Origin: Streptosporangiaceae bacterium NEAU-GS5 | GTDB lineage: Bacteria > Actinomycetota > Actinomycetes > Streptosporangiales > Streptosporangiaceae | Direction of reading: 5' to 3' | DNA length: 64,000 bases | NCBI GenBank assembly: GCA_017592665.1 | Contig: JAGFNW010000032.1 | Coordinates: 22,515-86,514 of the forward strand | Part shown: positions 27,449 through 43,826 of the stretch, piece after piece | Position numbering within the stretch: position 1 is the first letter of the stretch | Layout of the letters: the number at the start of each line of letters is the position of its first letter | Made by a program: the position numbers and the translations under genes | The notes under the pieces: generated by a model | The model's database searches: none | What the model saw: only the letters and a program-made list of their open reading frames with translations | What the model was told of the DNA's origin: nothing

Positions 27449-27462
27449 TGTTAGCGCTAACA
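27449..27462. promoter_or_regulatory. LacI-type operator TGTTAGCGCTAACA (copy 2, perfect)
   Basis: A perfect 14-bp palindrome midway between the two divergent glycosidase genes. Confidence 0.7.
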
Positions 27463-27646
27463 TTTTAGGTCGAATCCTGGGCTTCTTGGTAAGCGACGGA
27501 GTTGGTGGTGGTGCGGCGGAGCCAACACGACCGAACGAAATCCGTCAAGACCGAACGTCTGGACCGTCGTAGGGCCTCCTCCGTGACTCGAGGTCCCTAG
27601 CTGCTCTTACGTGCCGCGAACGGCCGGCCGCAGGGTTCGCGCCGTC

Positions 27647-27659
27647 GTGAAAATTTCAC
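27647..27659. promoter_or_regulatory. GAAA-N-TTTC box
   Basis: GTGAAAATTTCAC, perfect arms GTGAAA/TTTCAC, 57 nt upstream of the GH54 -35. Confidence 0.55.
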
Positions 27660-27691
27660 CGATGTCTCGGGTCCGAGACGGCCGATGACAT

Positions 27692-27703
27692 CGAAACGAT
27701 TCG
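27692..27703. promoter_or_regulatory. CGAATCGATTCG-family site upstream of GH54
   Basis: CGAAACGATTCG, one mismatch, ending 12 nt before the -35. Confidence 0.5.
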
Positions 27704-27715
27704 CGCACAAGGGGC

Positions 27716-27744
27716 TTGACAGGTGTGTCAGCGGTTTTCACAAT
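27716..27744 (+). promoter_or_regulatory. Promoter of GH54-GH29-GH54 operon
   Basis: TTGACA (27716-27721), 17-nt spacer, CACAAT (27739-27744) followed by GACTCC. The -10 plus GACTCC tail matches the two GH10 promoters (42336-42364 and 47412-47440). Confidence 0.55.
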
Positions 27745-27811
27745 GACTCCCCGAGTGGTCTCCTCATGCCGGTGTCCGGTGGTGGACGGCAGAGGCCGCG
27801 CTTTTCAGTGA

Positions 27812-29362
<1,551 letters not shown>

Positions 29363-29388
29363 CCCCCTGTTCCGAGAGGTTCCCGCCC

Positions 29389-32842
<3,454 letters not shown>

Positions 32843-32850
32843 CCCGCACG

Positions 32851-32890
32851 CCCTTCGCCGGCTGGGCACGCCCACCCAGCCGGCAAAGGG
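32851..32890 (+). terminator. Hairpin terminator of GH54 operon
   Basis: A 16-bp stem (32851-32866 with 32875-32890), one mismatch, 8-nt loop, 8 bp after the stop codon. Confidence 0.7.
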
Positions 32891-32994
32891 GGCTGGTTCG
32901 GGACGCATCCATGCGCCGAGCGGCTCCATCCGGGAGCCGTTGACTTCGCCCGGTTGATCGCCCAGGATGGGCCGTAACTTAATGAGCACGGAAC

Positions 32995-33005
32995 CGAAAC
33001 TTTCG
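32995..33005. promoter_or_regulatory. GAAA-N-TTTC box CGAAACTTTCG
   Basis: A perfect 5+1+5 palindrome. The same CCGAAACTTTC block recurs at 34320 before the second LacI paralogue. Confidence 0.6.
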
Positions 33006-33083
33006 TGGCGGCGCTGGACCGCTATTTCGCGGTGTCGGCAGATGAATGTTTCATTCGTCCAAGCGCCCATATACGCGATTCGA

Positions 33084-33097
33084 TGTTAGCGCTAACA
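33084..33097. promoter_or_regulatory. LacI-type operator TGTTAGCGCTAACA (copy 3, perfect)
   Basis: A perfect palindrome, extended to 16 bp (33083-33098), 166 bp upstream of the LacI gene at 33264. Confidence 0.7.
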
Positions 33098-33263
33098 TTA
33101 ATTGGTGGCCAGGGAGGACTCAATGGCGGGACTGCTCACCCAGACCAGCGCACCCGGTTGACCGCGCGCGTGCGGCCCACGGTTCGGGACACTCATCTGC
33201 GCGCTGTTCGGATCGGCCGAGCGGACCGGGGCGATGTCCTGATCGCGACGTTAAACTTCGGCC

Positions 33264-34307
33264 ATGACCGTCATCGGAGACTCCCCCGCACATGAGGGCG
33301 CAGAACCGCCGACCATCGCGCAGCTCGCCGAACTCGCCGGGGTGTCCATGGCGACCGTCTCGAAGGTGGTCAACGGTCGGTCCCAAGTCGCACCGGAAAC
33401 GCGCGCCCTGGTCGAAGGCCTCATTCAGCAGCACGGCTATCGACGTCAGAGGCGGCGGGTGAATCCAGCGGCGGCGGTCGAAGTGCTCTTCCACGAATTG
33501 GCCGGCGACTATCCGGTGGAAATCATCAAGGGAGTCGGCCGGGTCGCGCGCGAGCACCACATGGCGGTCATGATCTCGGAGCTGCAAGGCCGCCACACGC
33601 CCGGCAGCGACTGGATCGAGGAGCTGCTGCGCCGCCGTCCCTCCGGCGTGATCGCGGTCTACTCGGGGCTCACCCCCGGCCAGCGCGCGCGGCTCGCGCA
33701 GCGCGAGATTCCGCTCATCCTCCTCGATCCCACCGGCGAGCCTGGTCACGGCGTGCCCTCGGTCGGGGCGGGCAACTGGAACGGCGGGCTCGCGGCCACC
33801 CACCATCTGCTGGATCTCGGCCACCGCCGGATCGCCATCATCACCGGCCCGGCTCATGCGCTGTCCAGCCGCGCCCGGCTCGACGGCTACCGCGCCGCCC
33901 TCGACACGGCCGGCGTGCCCGTCGATCCGGATCTCATCTGCCAGGGCGAATTCATGATCCAGGACGGCCTCACCTACACCCACCGGCTGCGCCGCCTGCC
34001 CGATCCGCCCACCGCCATCTTCACCTGCAACGACGGCCAGGCCGTCGGCGTCTACCGTGCCGCACACGAGCTGGGACTGCGCATCCCGGATGATCTGAGC
34101 GTGGTCGGGTTCGACGACATGCCTCCGGTGCGCTGGCTCATCCCAGCGCTGACCACGATCCGCCAGCCGCTCACCGAAATGGCCGCGGCGGCGACCACCA
34201 TGCTCGTGAACCTCGCCAAGGGCGAGCCCCTGCCGCAAAACCGCATCGAATTCGCGACCGAGCTCATCGTCCGGGGGAGCACCGGCCCCGTACCTAAGAT
34301 CAAATAG
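33264..34307 (+). CDS. LacI-family regulator, island paralogue 1
   Basis: A 347-residue regulator with HTH TIAQLAELAGVSMATVSKVVNGRSQVA and a LacI effector domain ending VVGFDDMPPVRW ... TEMAAAATTMLVNL. No clear ribosome site; the transcript may start close to the ATG. It resembles the next gene along most of its length (EIIKGVGRVAREHHM against EIIRGVERVAREHHV). Upstream are one TGTTAGCGCTAACA and one CGAAACTTTCG site. It is a candidate master regulator of the hemicellulase genes through one of these motifs. Confidence 0.87.
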   Translation: MTVIGDSPAHEGAEPPTIAQLAELAGVSMATVSKVVNGRSQVAPETRALVEGLIQQHGYRRQRRRVNPAAAVEVLFHELAGDYPVEIIKGVGRVAREHHMAVMISELQGRHTPGSDWIEELLRRRPSGVIAVYSGLTPGQRARLAQREIPLILLDPTGEPGHGVPSVGAGNWNGGLAATHHLLDLGHRRIAIITGPAHALSSRARLDGYRAALDTAGVPVDPDLICQGEFMIQDGLTYTHRLRRLPDPPTAIFTCNDGQAVGVYRAAHELGLRIPDDLSVVGFDDMPPVRWLIPALTTIRQPLTEMAAAATTMLVNLAKGEPLPQNRIEFATELIVRGSTGPVPKIK

Positions 34308-34320
34308 AGAAAGAGAAAGC

Positions 34321-34331
34321 CGAAACTTTCA
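34321..34331. promoter_or_regulatory. GAAA-N-TTTC box before LacI paralogue 2
   Basis: CGAAACTTTCA, in the 111-bp gap between the two LacI genes. Confidence 0.55.
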
Positions 34332-34418
34332 TGGATGTGGGGTCGCGCTTTCGATCCCGGGTCGTTTAGTCTCTCGCCAACGGGCGGGTGTGAACGATCT
34401 GACCGGGGAGGGCGTACG

Positions 34419-35474
34419 GTGCCGCACGCCGAGAGCGGTGAGCCCTATGCGGGGCGCAGGCGGCGGGGAGATCCCGCGAAGCCGGTGACCATCGCCTACA
34501 TCGCCGCATCCGCGGGCGTGTCCGTCCCGACCGTCTCCAAGGTGATCAACGGCCGTTCAGGAGTGGCCCCGGACACCCGAGCCCGGGTCGAGGCCGCCGT
34601 AGAGCAGTACGGCTATCGCCGGCCCGATCCCGCCGTCCGCACCGACATCATGGAACTCGTCTTTCGTGAGCTGGAGAGCATGTGGGCCCTGGAGATCATT
34701 CGTGGTGTCGAGCGGGTGGCCCGCGAACATCACGTCGGCGTCCTGCTCTCGGAATTCGACGGCCAGCCGAACGCGGTCCGTGGCTGGATCAACGGCACTC
34801 TTACCCGCCGCCCGCACTGCGTCATCACGGTGGCTCAGCTCTCGGAGACCGAACGGGCACAGCTGCGCGCGCGGGGCATCCCTTATGTGGTGTTCGACCC
34901 TACCTATGACCTCCCCGACGACATCCCGTTCGTGGGGGCCACGAACTGGTCGGGCGGGCGCGCCGCCACCCGGCACCTCATTGAGCTCGGCCATCGCGAC
35001 ATCGCGCTGATCAGCGGACCGGATCACGTGCTGTGCTCCCGGGCCAGGCACGACGGCTACCGCGCCGCCATGGACGCGGCCGGTATTCCGGTCAACCCCG
35101 ACTTCGTGCTGCACGCCCACCTCAACCGGGCGGACGGCCACGCGGCGGCGTGCCGGCTGCTCGGCCTTCCTCGGCGGCCGACGGCCATCTTCGCGGGCAA
35201 CGACCTCCAGGCGCTGGGCGTCTATCAGGCGGCCCATGAGACGGGACTGCGCATCCCGCAGGATCTCAGTGTCGTCGGATACGACGACCTGCCCATCGTC
35301 GCCTGGCTCGATCCACCCATGACCACCGTCCATCAGCCGCTCACCGAGATGGCGGCCGCGGCGACCGAATTGGCCCTGACCCTCGGCCGGCGCGAGCGGC
35401 CGGCTCAGACCGGCATTGAGCTGGCCACCTCCCTCGTCGTGCGCGGCAGCACCGCCCCGCCGCCGGGCCCCTGA
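34419..35474 (+). CDS. LacI-family regulator, island paralogue 2
   Basis: A 351-residue regulator. Basic N-terminal arm (residues 1-22), HTH VTIAYIAASAGVSVPTVSKVINGRSGVA, effector domain with VVGYDDLPIVAW. GTG start at 34419 with GGGAGGG 6 nt upstream; the longer in-frame ATG at 34335 overlaps the GAAACTTTC-proximal leader and is not needed. Clear tandem paralogue of the previous gene. Flanked by GAAA-N-TTTC boxes at 34321 and, with a two-base centre, at 35471-35480. Confidence 0.87.
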   Translation: MPHAESGEPYAGRRRRGDPAKPVTIAYIAASAGVSVPTVSKVINGRSGVAPDTRARVEAAVEQYGYRRPDPAVRTDIMELVFRELESMWALEIIRGVERVAREHHVGVLLSEFDGQPNAVRGWINGTLTRRPHCVITVAQLSETERAQLRARGIPYVVFDPTYDLPDDIPFVGATNWSGGRAATRHLIELGHRDIALISGPDHVLCSRARHDGYRAAMDAAGIPVNPDFVLHAHLNRADGHAAACRLLGLPRRPTAIFAGNDLQALGVYQAAHETGLRIPQDLSVVGYDDLPIVAWLDPPMTTVHQPLTEMAAAATELALTLGRRERPAQTGIELATSLVVRGSTAPPPGP

Positions 35475-35521
35475 AAGGTTTCCAGCGCTGGGGCGGGATT
35501 CTTTCGGTCGGCCGGGGTGTC

Positions 35522-36355
35522 TCAGGGCTTGGTCGCGATGCCGCCGTACGCCCAGGCATGGCCGCCGGGGATCGCCTCCCGGTATTCGTCCTCATCGGGA
35601 TGCCAGTCGACGACTTCCACCAGGCCAGGGCTGACCAGCCGCCAACCGTCGAAGAACCGCAGGACATCGGCGTGCGTTCGAGGCGCCATGGGGGCCGAGC
35701 TTTTGTCGTACGGCTTGGTGAACTCGTCCCTGCTGATCTGCGGGGGGGCGAAATCGAGCGTGATGTGGGAGAGCAGCAGGTGGCTGCCGGCCGGCGCCGC
35801 CGCCTTGAACTGCTCGACACTCGCGTACGGATCCTCGGCGTCAGGGATGAAGTGCAGCACCCCGGCCAGGATGACGGCCATCGGCTGGGTGAAGTCGAGG
35901 ATGCTACTGACGTCGGGATGGGTCAGAATCTCGTTCGGCCGGCGTAGGTCGGCCTCGACCACCTTTGTCACGCCTGCGGGCGTGCTGTTCAGCAGGGCAC
36001 GGCCATGCGTCAGGACGATCGGGTCGTTGTCGACGTAGACGACGCGGGCGTCGGGGATCACTTCCTGGGCTATCTCATGGATGTTGCCCTGTGTCGGAAG
36101 GCCCGCGCCGATGTCGAGAAACTGCCGGATCCCCGCCGTGGTGACGAGATGGCGCACCGCACGCCGCAGGAACGCCCGGTGCGCCCGGACGCCCTCCCGC
36201 GTTCCAGGAGAGATCGCCACCAGCTGCTCGGCCGCCGCCCGGTCGGCCGAGAAGTTGTCCTTCCCGCCCAGCAGATAGTCATAGATCCGCGCAGGGTGGG
36301 GGATCTTCGGGTTGATCCGGCTAAGTATGGCTTCGGAGTCGGTCGGCTCGGACAT
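35522..36355 (-). CDS. SAM-dependent methyltransferase of the DUF574 type
   Basis: A 277-residue protein of the actinobacterial S-adenosyl methyltransferase family: PHPARIYDYLLGGKDNFSADR at the N terminus, FLDIGAGLPTQGNIHEIAQ (SAM loop), VVYVDNDPIVLTHGRALL and the C-terminal YGGIATKP. The ATG at 36355 (MSEPTDSEAIL) is chosen because it matches the family N terminus; the open frame continues upstream without domain character. The target is unknown. A TGTTAACGATAACA palindrome stands 82 bp upstream, but the gene is otherwise unrelated to the carbohydrate island. Confidence 0.8.
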   Translation of the reverse strand: MSEPTDSEAILSRINPKIPHPARIYDYLLGGKDNFSADRAAAEQLVAISPGTREGVRAHRAFLRRAVRHLVTTAGIRQFLDIGAGLPTQGNIHEIAQEVIPDARVVYVDNDPIVLTHGRALLNSTPAGVTKVVEADLRRPNEILTHPDVSSILDFTQPMAVILAGVLHFIPDAEDPYASVEQFKAAAPAGSHLLLSHITLDFAPPQISRDEFTKPYDKSSAPMAPRTHADVLRFFDGWRLVSPGLVEVVDWHPDEDEYREAIPGGHAWAYGGIATKP

Positions 36356-36436
36356 CTGGATTTCTACGCTTTCTGGCCAGGCGATACGAAGGACGGTTCT
36401 CGCGCGCCGGTGCGGCGCCCCCCCCGCGAAGCGATC

Positions 36437-36450
36437 TGTTAACGATAACA
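36437..36450. promoter_or_regulatory. LacI-type operator TGTTAACGATAACA (copy 4)
   Basis: Two substitutions from TGTTAGCGCTAACA, both in the middle; arms TGTTA/TAACA intact. Confidence 0.6.
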
Positions 36451-36545
36451 ACGATCGCCGGATATGGGGAGAGCAGTAGGTCGATGGTTTCGATTTCAAC
36501 GACTTGTCGCCCAAGGCGGACCCTGGAGCGCGCCCCTCGCGAACC

Positions 36546-36560
36546 GTGGAAACTTTCCAC
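36546..36560. promoter_or_regulatory. GAAA-N-TTTC box, extended palindrome
   Basis: GTGGAAACTTTCCAC, perfect 7+1+7 palindrome, the longest box of this family in the window. Confidence 0.6.
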
Positions 36561-36653
36561 GGCGAACTGCTTACTACGGATGCGGCGCCTTGAATGTTTC
36601 ACTCTTGTATGCCCTCTGAGCTGGGCTTAATCGGATCTGTCGACGGGACGGTC

Positions 36654-36683
36654 TTGACATGGGCCGCTCTTGTCGTGTTCGCT
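36654..36683 (+). promoter_or_regulatory. Promoter of GH27 gene, class TTGACR-N17/18-TTNGMTCC
   Basis: TTGACA (36654-36659), 18-nt spacer, TTCGCT (36678-36683) followed by CCG. Confidence 0.5.
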
Positions 36684-36754
36684 CCGGGCACGTAGAGCAC
36701 GAACGTTAACCGCTCTGGTCCGAGCAATTTTCGTGGGAGCGATGCGGACAGAGA

Positions 36755-36768
36755 TGTTAGCGCTAACA
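36755..36768. promoter_or_regulatory. LacI-type operator TGTTAGCGCTAACA (copy 5, perfect)
   Basis: Perfect palindrome 72 nt downstream of the presumed GH27 -10 and 145 bp before the start codon. Confidence 0.7.
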
Positions 36769-36903
36769 AAACCGCCCGATCTAAGGATCGCCGACCGCCC
36801 TGGAGCACGGCCGGCCCCGGCCACGACCACAGCCACCGGCCGGGGCCGTGCCGTACGGACGTCCGCGATCGCCGTGAAAGCCGTACCCCCACGGCAGGAT
36901 TGA

Positions 36904-38511
<1,608 letters not shown>

Positions 38512-38526
38512 CGGCAGGAGTCGATC

Positions 38527-40512
38527 ATGCATGCATCCACGCGCCGGGTGACGGCGGTCGTCGCCTGTCTCCTGGCCGTGCTGGCAACGCTGACCGTGCC
38601 GGCGCCCGCATGGGCGGCCCCGGCGCCACTCGTAGGAGCGGCGTCGGGGCGGTGCCTGGACGTCCGGGGAAACGTCGACACGGCGGGCACCGCGCTGCAG
38701 ATCTATGACTGCAACGGCCAGGCCAACCAGGCGTTCGAGTTCACCAGCGCCGGTGAGCTGCGCACGTTCAACGGCACACGCTGCGTCGACGCGAACGGCG
38801 GGCAGACAACGCCGGGGACGCAGGCCATCATCTGGTCCTGCAACGGCCAGTCCAACCAGCAGTGGCGGCAGAACAGCAACGGCTCCATCACGGGCGTTCA
38901 GTCGGGACTGTGCCTGGACGTGAACGGGGCGGCCACCGCCAACGGGACGTCGGTCATCCTGTGGAACTGCAACGGGCAGGCCAATCAGAGGTGGAGCGCG
39001 TCCGGTTCGTCGCCGACGACGTACAGCAACCCGGTGTTGTGGGAGGACCTGGCGGACGCCGACGTCTTCCGGGTGGGCGACACCTTCTATTACACGGCCT
39101 CGACCATGCACTACTCACCGGGCGCGCCGATCCTGCGCTCCTATGACCTGGTGCACTGGGAGTTCGCCGGGCATGCGGTGCCGAGTCTGGACTTCGGGTC
39201 GAACGCGTACAACCTGAGCGGAGGCCGGGCGTACGTAAAGGGGATCTGGGCGTCGGCGCTGAACTACCGTCCGAGCAACAGCACCTACTACTGGATCGGC
39301 TGCGTCGAGTTCAACCGGACGTACGTCTACACGGCGACCGCCGTGGACGGGCAGTGGCAGAAGCGTTCGCAGATCAACAACTGCTACTACGACGCCGGCC
39401 TGCTCATCGACGACAACGACACGATGTACGTGTCCTACGGCAACACGAACATCAGCGTGGCCCAGCTGTCGGCCGACGGGCTCAGCCAGGTGCGCACGCA
39501 GCAGGTGTTCAGCACCCCGTCCAGCGTCGGCACGCTGGAGGGGTCGCGGATGTACAAGATCAATGGGAACTACTACATCTTCCTCACCCGTCCGGCCAAC
39601 GGCCAGTACATCCTGAAGTCGACCAGCGGCCCGTTCGGGCCGTACACGATGCGGCAGGTGCTGCTCAACCTGCCCGGCCCGATCAGCGGCGGCGGCGTGC
39701 CGCATCAGGGCGGGCTGGTGCAGACCCAGAGCGGCGCCTGGTATTACATGGCGTTCGTCGACGCCTATCCCGGCGGGCGGGTGCCGGTGCTGGCGCCGAT
39801 CACCTGGACGTCGGACGGCTGGCCGCAGCTTCAGACCGTCAACGGCGCCTGGGGCGTCTCCTATCCACTGCCGAACGTGCCCCAAGCGCCGCGCCAGACG
39901 AAACCACCGACCGGCACCGACACCTTCACGGCGCTCGGCCCGGAATGGGAGTGGAACCACAACCCCGACAACACCCGATGGTCCACCGGCAGCGGGCTGC
40001 GCCTGCAAACCGCCACGGTCACCAACGACCTGTACAACGCCCGCAACACCCTCACGCACCGGATCCTCGGACCGTCCTCCACCGCGACGATCCAGCTGGA
40101 CTACTCCGCGATGCGGGACGGCGACCGGGCCGGGCTGGCCCTGCTCCGTGATTCGTCGGCCTGGATCGGCGTCAAACGCGACAACGGCCAGACGCGGGTG
40201 ACGATGGTCAACGGCCTGACCATGGACGGCAGCTGGAACACCACTGGCACGGGCACCGAAGCGGCCGGCGCGAACGTCTCCGGCGGCCGCGTCTGGCTGC
40301 GGGTCAACGCCGACATACGACCTGGCACGGGCCGGCAGGGCCGCTTCTCCTACAGCACCGACGGAGTCAATTTCACCGCGCTCGGCCCGGGTTTCTCGAT
40401 GAACAACGCCTGGCAGTTCTTCATGGGCTATCGCTTCGGCATCTTCAACTACGCCACCCAATCGCTCGGCGGCGCCGTCACCGTCAGCCGATTCGACCTC
40501 ACCACCCCCTGA
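38527..40512 (+). CDS. Secreted GH43 beta-xylosidase/arabinofuranosidase with N-terminal CBM13
   Basis: A 661-residue exported enzyme. Signal peptide ends near AWAAPAP. CBM13 spans about 32-155 with NQAF, NQQW, NQRW repeats. The GH43 five-bladed propeller follows (WEDLADADVFRVGDTFYYTAS with base Asp, YYDAGLLIDDNDTMYVSYG, SVGTLEGSRMYKINGNYYI with acid Glu). A C-terminal concanavalin-like domain starts near residue 465 (DTFTALGPEWEWNHNPDN), as in GH43 xylosidases. AGGAG precedes the ATG. N-terminal CBM13 resembles that of the GH62 protein at 9460, giving a shared domain order. Confidence 0.88.
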   Translation: MHASTRRVTAVVACLLAVLATLTVPAPAWAAPAPLVGAASGRCLDVRGNVDTAGTALQIYDCNGQANQAFEFTSAGELRTFNGTRCVDANGGQTTPGTQAIIWSCNGQSNQQWRQNSNGSITGVQSGLCLDVNGAATANGTSVILWNCNGQANQRWSASGSSPTTYSNPVLWEDLADADVFRVGDTFYYTASTMHYSPGAPILRSYDLVHWEFAGHAVPSLDFGSNAYNLSGGRAYVKGIWASALNYRPSNSTYYWIGCVEFNRTYVYTATAVDGQWQKRSQINNCYYDAGLLIDDNDTMYVSYGNTNISVAQLSADGLSQVRTQQVFSTPSSVGTLEGSRMYKINGNYYIFLTRPANGQYILKSTSGPFGPYTMRQVLLNLPGPISGGGVPHQGGLVQTQSGAWYYMAFVDAYPGGRVPVLAPITWTSDGWPQLQTVNGAWGVSYPLPNVPQAPRQTKPPTGTDTFTALGPEWEWNHNPDNTRWSTGSGLRLQTATVTNDLYNARNTLTHRILGPSSTATIQLDYSAMRDGDRAGLALLRDSSAWIGVKRDNGQTRVTMVNGLTMDGSWNTTGTGTEAAGANVSGGRVWLRVNADIRPGTGRQGRFSYSTDGVNFTALGPGFSMNNAWQFFMGYRFGIFNYATQSLGGAVTVSRFDLTTP

Positions 40513-40557
40513 TCCGCGATCGCCGGCAACCACCCCGAAAAAGAAGGAGAACCAGTG

Positions 40558-40710
40558 ATGCAAGACATCGGCAATGCACCCGAGGTCCTGTCGCGACGGC
40601 GGCAGGGCCTGCCGATCACCGATGCCGTGCCAATCGTTCAAGACATAGCGCTGATCAGTCCGGATGGGGCGACGTACCTGCTCCGGGTGCGCACATTTCG
40701 GAGCGGATAG
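40558..40710 (+). CDS. Small hypothetical protein of 50 residues
   Basis: An open frame with an excellent ribosome site (AAGGAG, 40544-40549, 8 nt before the ATG; an in-frame GTG lies at 40555). The product begins MQDIGNAPEVLSRRRQGLP and ends ATYLLRVRTFRSG. It has no signal peptide, membrane segment or known motif. It lies 45 bp after the GH43 gene on the same strand and before a strong hairpin. It could be a true small protein of the operon or the residue of a deleted third gene. Function unknown. Confidence 0.35.
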   Translation: MQDIGNAPEVLSRRRQGLPITDAVPIVQDIALISPDGATYLLRVRTFRSG

Positions 40711-40755
40711 AGTCCGGCGCCGCCGGCCCTTCCGCGTCCGCGAGCAACCGATGAT

Positions 40756-40780
40756 CCCCCGGCGGCGCCGCCGCCGGGGG
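40756..40780. terminator. Strong GC hairpin terminator
   Basis: CCCCCGGCGGC (40756-40766), loop GCC, and the perfect complement (40770-40780). Lies between the convergent GH43 operon and GH10 gene. Confidence 0.8.
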
Positions 40781-40797
40781 TGACCCGTGTGTCGTGG

Positions 40798-42333
<1,536 letters not shown>

Positions 42334-42335
42334 TC

Positions 42336-42364
42336 AGTGTGGAAACCCGCTCAAAACATGTCAA
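42336..42364 (-). promoter_or_regulatory. Promoter of GH10 xylanase copy 1
   Basis: Minus strand TTGACA (42364-42359), 17-nt spacer, CACACT (42341-42336) followed by GACTCC. An AGAAAGTTTCG box lies 10 nt upstream of the -35. Confidence 0.65.
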
Positions 42365-42374
42365 GGCTGGATTT

Positions 42375-42385
42375 AGAAAGTTTCG
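42375..42385. promoter_or_regulatory. GAAA-N-TTTC box upstream of GH10 copy 1
   Basis: AGAAAGTTTCG, placed like the box at 47449-47459 before the other GH10 gene. Degenerate copies follow at 42408 and 42432. Confidence 0.6.
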
Positions 42386-42494
42386 GGCAGAGTGGCAGGA
42401 CACAGGCCGAAAGTTCATGGCATCGGCTCTGTAAATTTCAGGCCGCCCATAGTGCCTGTGACCACCGTCCTTAGGTGAGCGAGAGCGCGCCGCC

Positions 42495-42523
42495 TTGACG
42501 GGCTGTGGGCGCTCGTGTTTGAT
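42495..42523 (+). promoter_or_regulatory. Promoter of SGNH esterase gene, class TTGACR-N17-TTNGMTCC
   Basis: TTGACG (42495-42500), 17-nt spacer, TTTGAT (42518-42523) followed by CCG. Confidence 0.55.
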
Positions 42524-42581
42524 CCGCGCACACCACCACCCCAGCCGGCGTGAAGAGAGGAGCCACAACCACACCTCTCGC

Positions 42582-42595
42582 TGTTAGCGCTAACA
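42582..42595. promoter_or_regulatory. LacI-type operator TGTTAGCGCTAACA (copy 6, perfect)
   Basis: Perfect palindrome 59 nt downstream of the presumed -10, in the leader of the SGNH esterase gene. Confidence 0.7.
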
Positions 42596-42685
42596 TCACC
42601 CGCTGACAGCTCCGTTGGCGGGCGGCCGCCACCCGGCCGCCCGCCGCCCCCCTTCTGAATCGCGCAGGGAGAGAATCGACCGAAA

Positions 42686-43804
42686 ATGTTAACGCTCACA
42701 TTAAGTCTTCGCAGGTGGGCCGGATTGATGGCCGCCGTCCTCCTGACGGTGACGGCGCTCGCGGCGGGCGCCGGCACGGCTTACGCCGAGTCGAACGGCG
42801 GAGTGCGAGTGATGCCCCTCGGCGACTCGATCACCGAGGGCACCCAGGTGCCCGGTGGCTACCGCATCGGCCTGTGGCAGCGCATGGCATCCGGCGGTTA
42901 CCGCGTCGATCTCGTCGGATCACAGTTCAACGGGCCGGGCGCGCTCGGTGACCACGATCACGAAGGGCACCCCGGCTGGCGCATCGATCAGATCGACGCC
43001 AACATCGTCGGCTGGCTTCAGACCTTCACTCCGCACACGGTCCTGCTGCACATCGGCACCAATGACGTGCTGCAGAACTTCAACCTGTCCGGGGCGCCCG
43101 GCCGCCTGTCGACGCTGATCGATCACATCACCGCGGCCGCGCCCAGCGCCGAGGTGTTCGTGGCGACGATCATCCCGCTGTCGTCGTCCGGACAGGAGTC
43201 GGCGGCCCGCGCCTACAACTCCGCGATCCCCGGCATCGTGCAGGGCAAGGTGAACAGCGGCAAGCACGTCCACCTGGTCGACATGCACAGCGCTCTGACC
43301 ACGGCCGACCTGATCGACGGCATCCACCCCACCGCGGGCGGCTACGACAAGATGGCCGCCACCTGGTACACCGCACTCCGATCGGTGTCCGGCAGCATCG
43401 GCACGCCCGTCTCGGGGAGCACGAGCGCGATCCGGGGGGTGGGATCCGGGCGGTGCCTGGACGTCGTCGCCGTCTCACAGGCCAATGGCGCCCAGGTGGA
43501 GATCTGGGATTGCAACGGCCAGTCCAACCAGCAGTGGACCTCGACCTCGTCCAGTGAGCTACGCGTCTACGGCGGCAAGTGCCTGGACGTGAACGGGCGC
43601 GGCACGGCCGACGGCACCAGCGTCATCATCTGGGACTGCAACGGCCAGTCCAACCAGCAGTGGCGCTTCAACAGCGACGGCACCATCACCGCCGTCGGCG
43701 CCGGCAAGTGCCTCGACATCGCCGGCAACGCCACCGCCAACGGCACCAGAGCACAGATCTGGACCTGCGGCGGCGCCGCCAACCAACGCTTCACCCGCAG
43801 CTGA
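42686..43804 (+). CDS. Secreted SGNH (GDSL-like, CE3-type) esterase with CBM13
   Basis: A 372-residue exported esterase. Signal peptide ends near TAYAESN. SGNH blocks: MPLGDSITEG (nucleophile Ser), HEGHPGW, HIGTND and LIDGIHPT (catalytic Asp/His). This pattern fits CE3-like acetylxylan esterases. CBM13 starts at about residue 245. The ATG at 42686 itself lies inside a TGTTAACGCTCACA operator-like site; GGGAGAG lies upstream. A later in-frame ATG at 42728 would shorten the signal peptide too much. Followed after 22 bp by a GH43 gene, probably co-transcribed. Confidence 0.87.
   Translation: MLTLTLSLRRWAGLMAAVLLTVTALAAGAGTAYAESNGGVRVMPLGDSITEGTQVPGGYRIGLWQRMASGGYRVDLVGSQFNGPGALGDHDHEGHPGWRIDQIDANIVGWLQTFTPHTVLLHIGTNDVLQNFNLSGAPGRLSTLIDHITAAAPSAEVFVATIIPLSSSGQESAARAYNSAIPGIVQGKVNSGKHVHLVDMHSALTTADLIDGIHPTAGGYDKMAATWYTALRSVSGSIGTPVSGSTSAIRGVGSGRCLDVVAVSQANGAQVEIWDCNGQSNQQWTSTSSSELRVYGGKCLDVNGRGTADGTSVIIWDCNGQSNQQWRFNSDGTITAVGAGKCLDIAGNATANGTRAQIWTCGGAANQRFTRS
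42687..42700. promoter_or_regulatory. LacI-type operator overlapping the start codon (copy 7)
   Basis: TGTTAACGCTCACA, two changes from consensus, extends from the second base of the ATG into codon 5. Confidence 0.5.
43415..43804 (+). repeat. CBM13-coding inverted repeat, copy 2
   Basis: Partner of 40798-41187 in opposite orientation; the two copies enclose about 2.2 kb with the remaining parts of both genes. Confidence 0.85.
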
Positions 43805-43826
43805 GCCCGAAAGCGAAGGAGAACCG

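Larger units (their letters stand above)
32891..33263 (+). promoter_or_regulatory. Control region of LacI paralogue 1
   Basis: No gene seen. It contains CGAAACTTTCG (32995-33005, perfect), TGAATGTTTCA (33043-33053) and ATGTTAGCGCTAACAT (33083-33098, perfect) before the LacI gene. Confidence 0.6.

Noticed and set aside
27161..27454. 97-codon plus-strand frame in the GH39-like/GH54 divergent region
   Set aside because: No ribosome site, no domain, and it overlaps a promoter and two operators.
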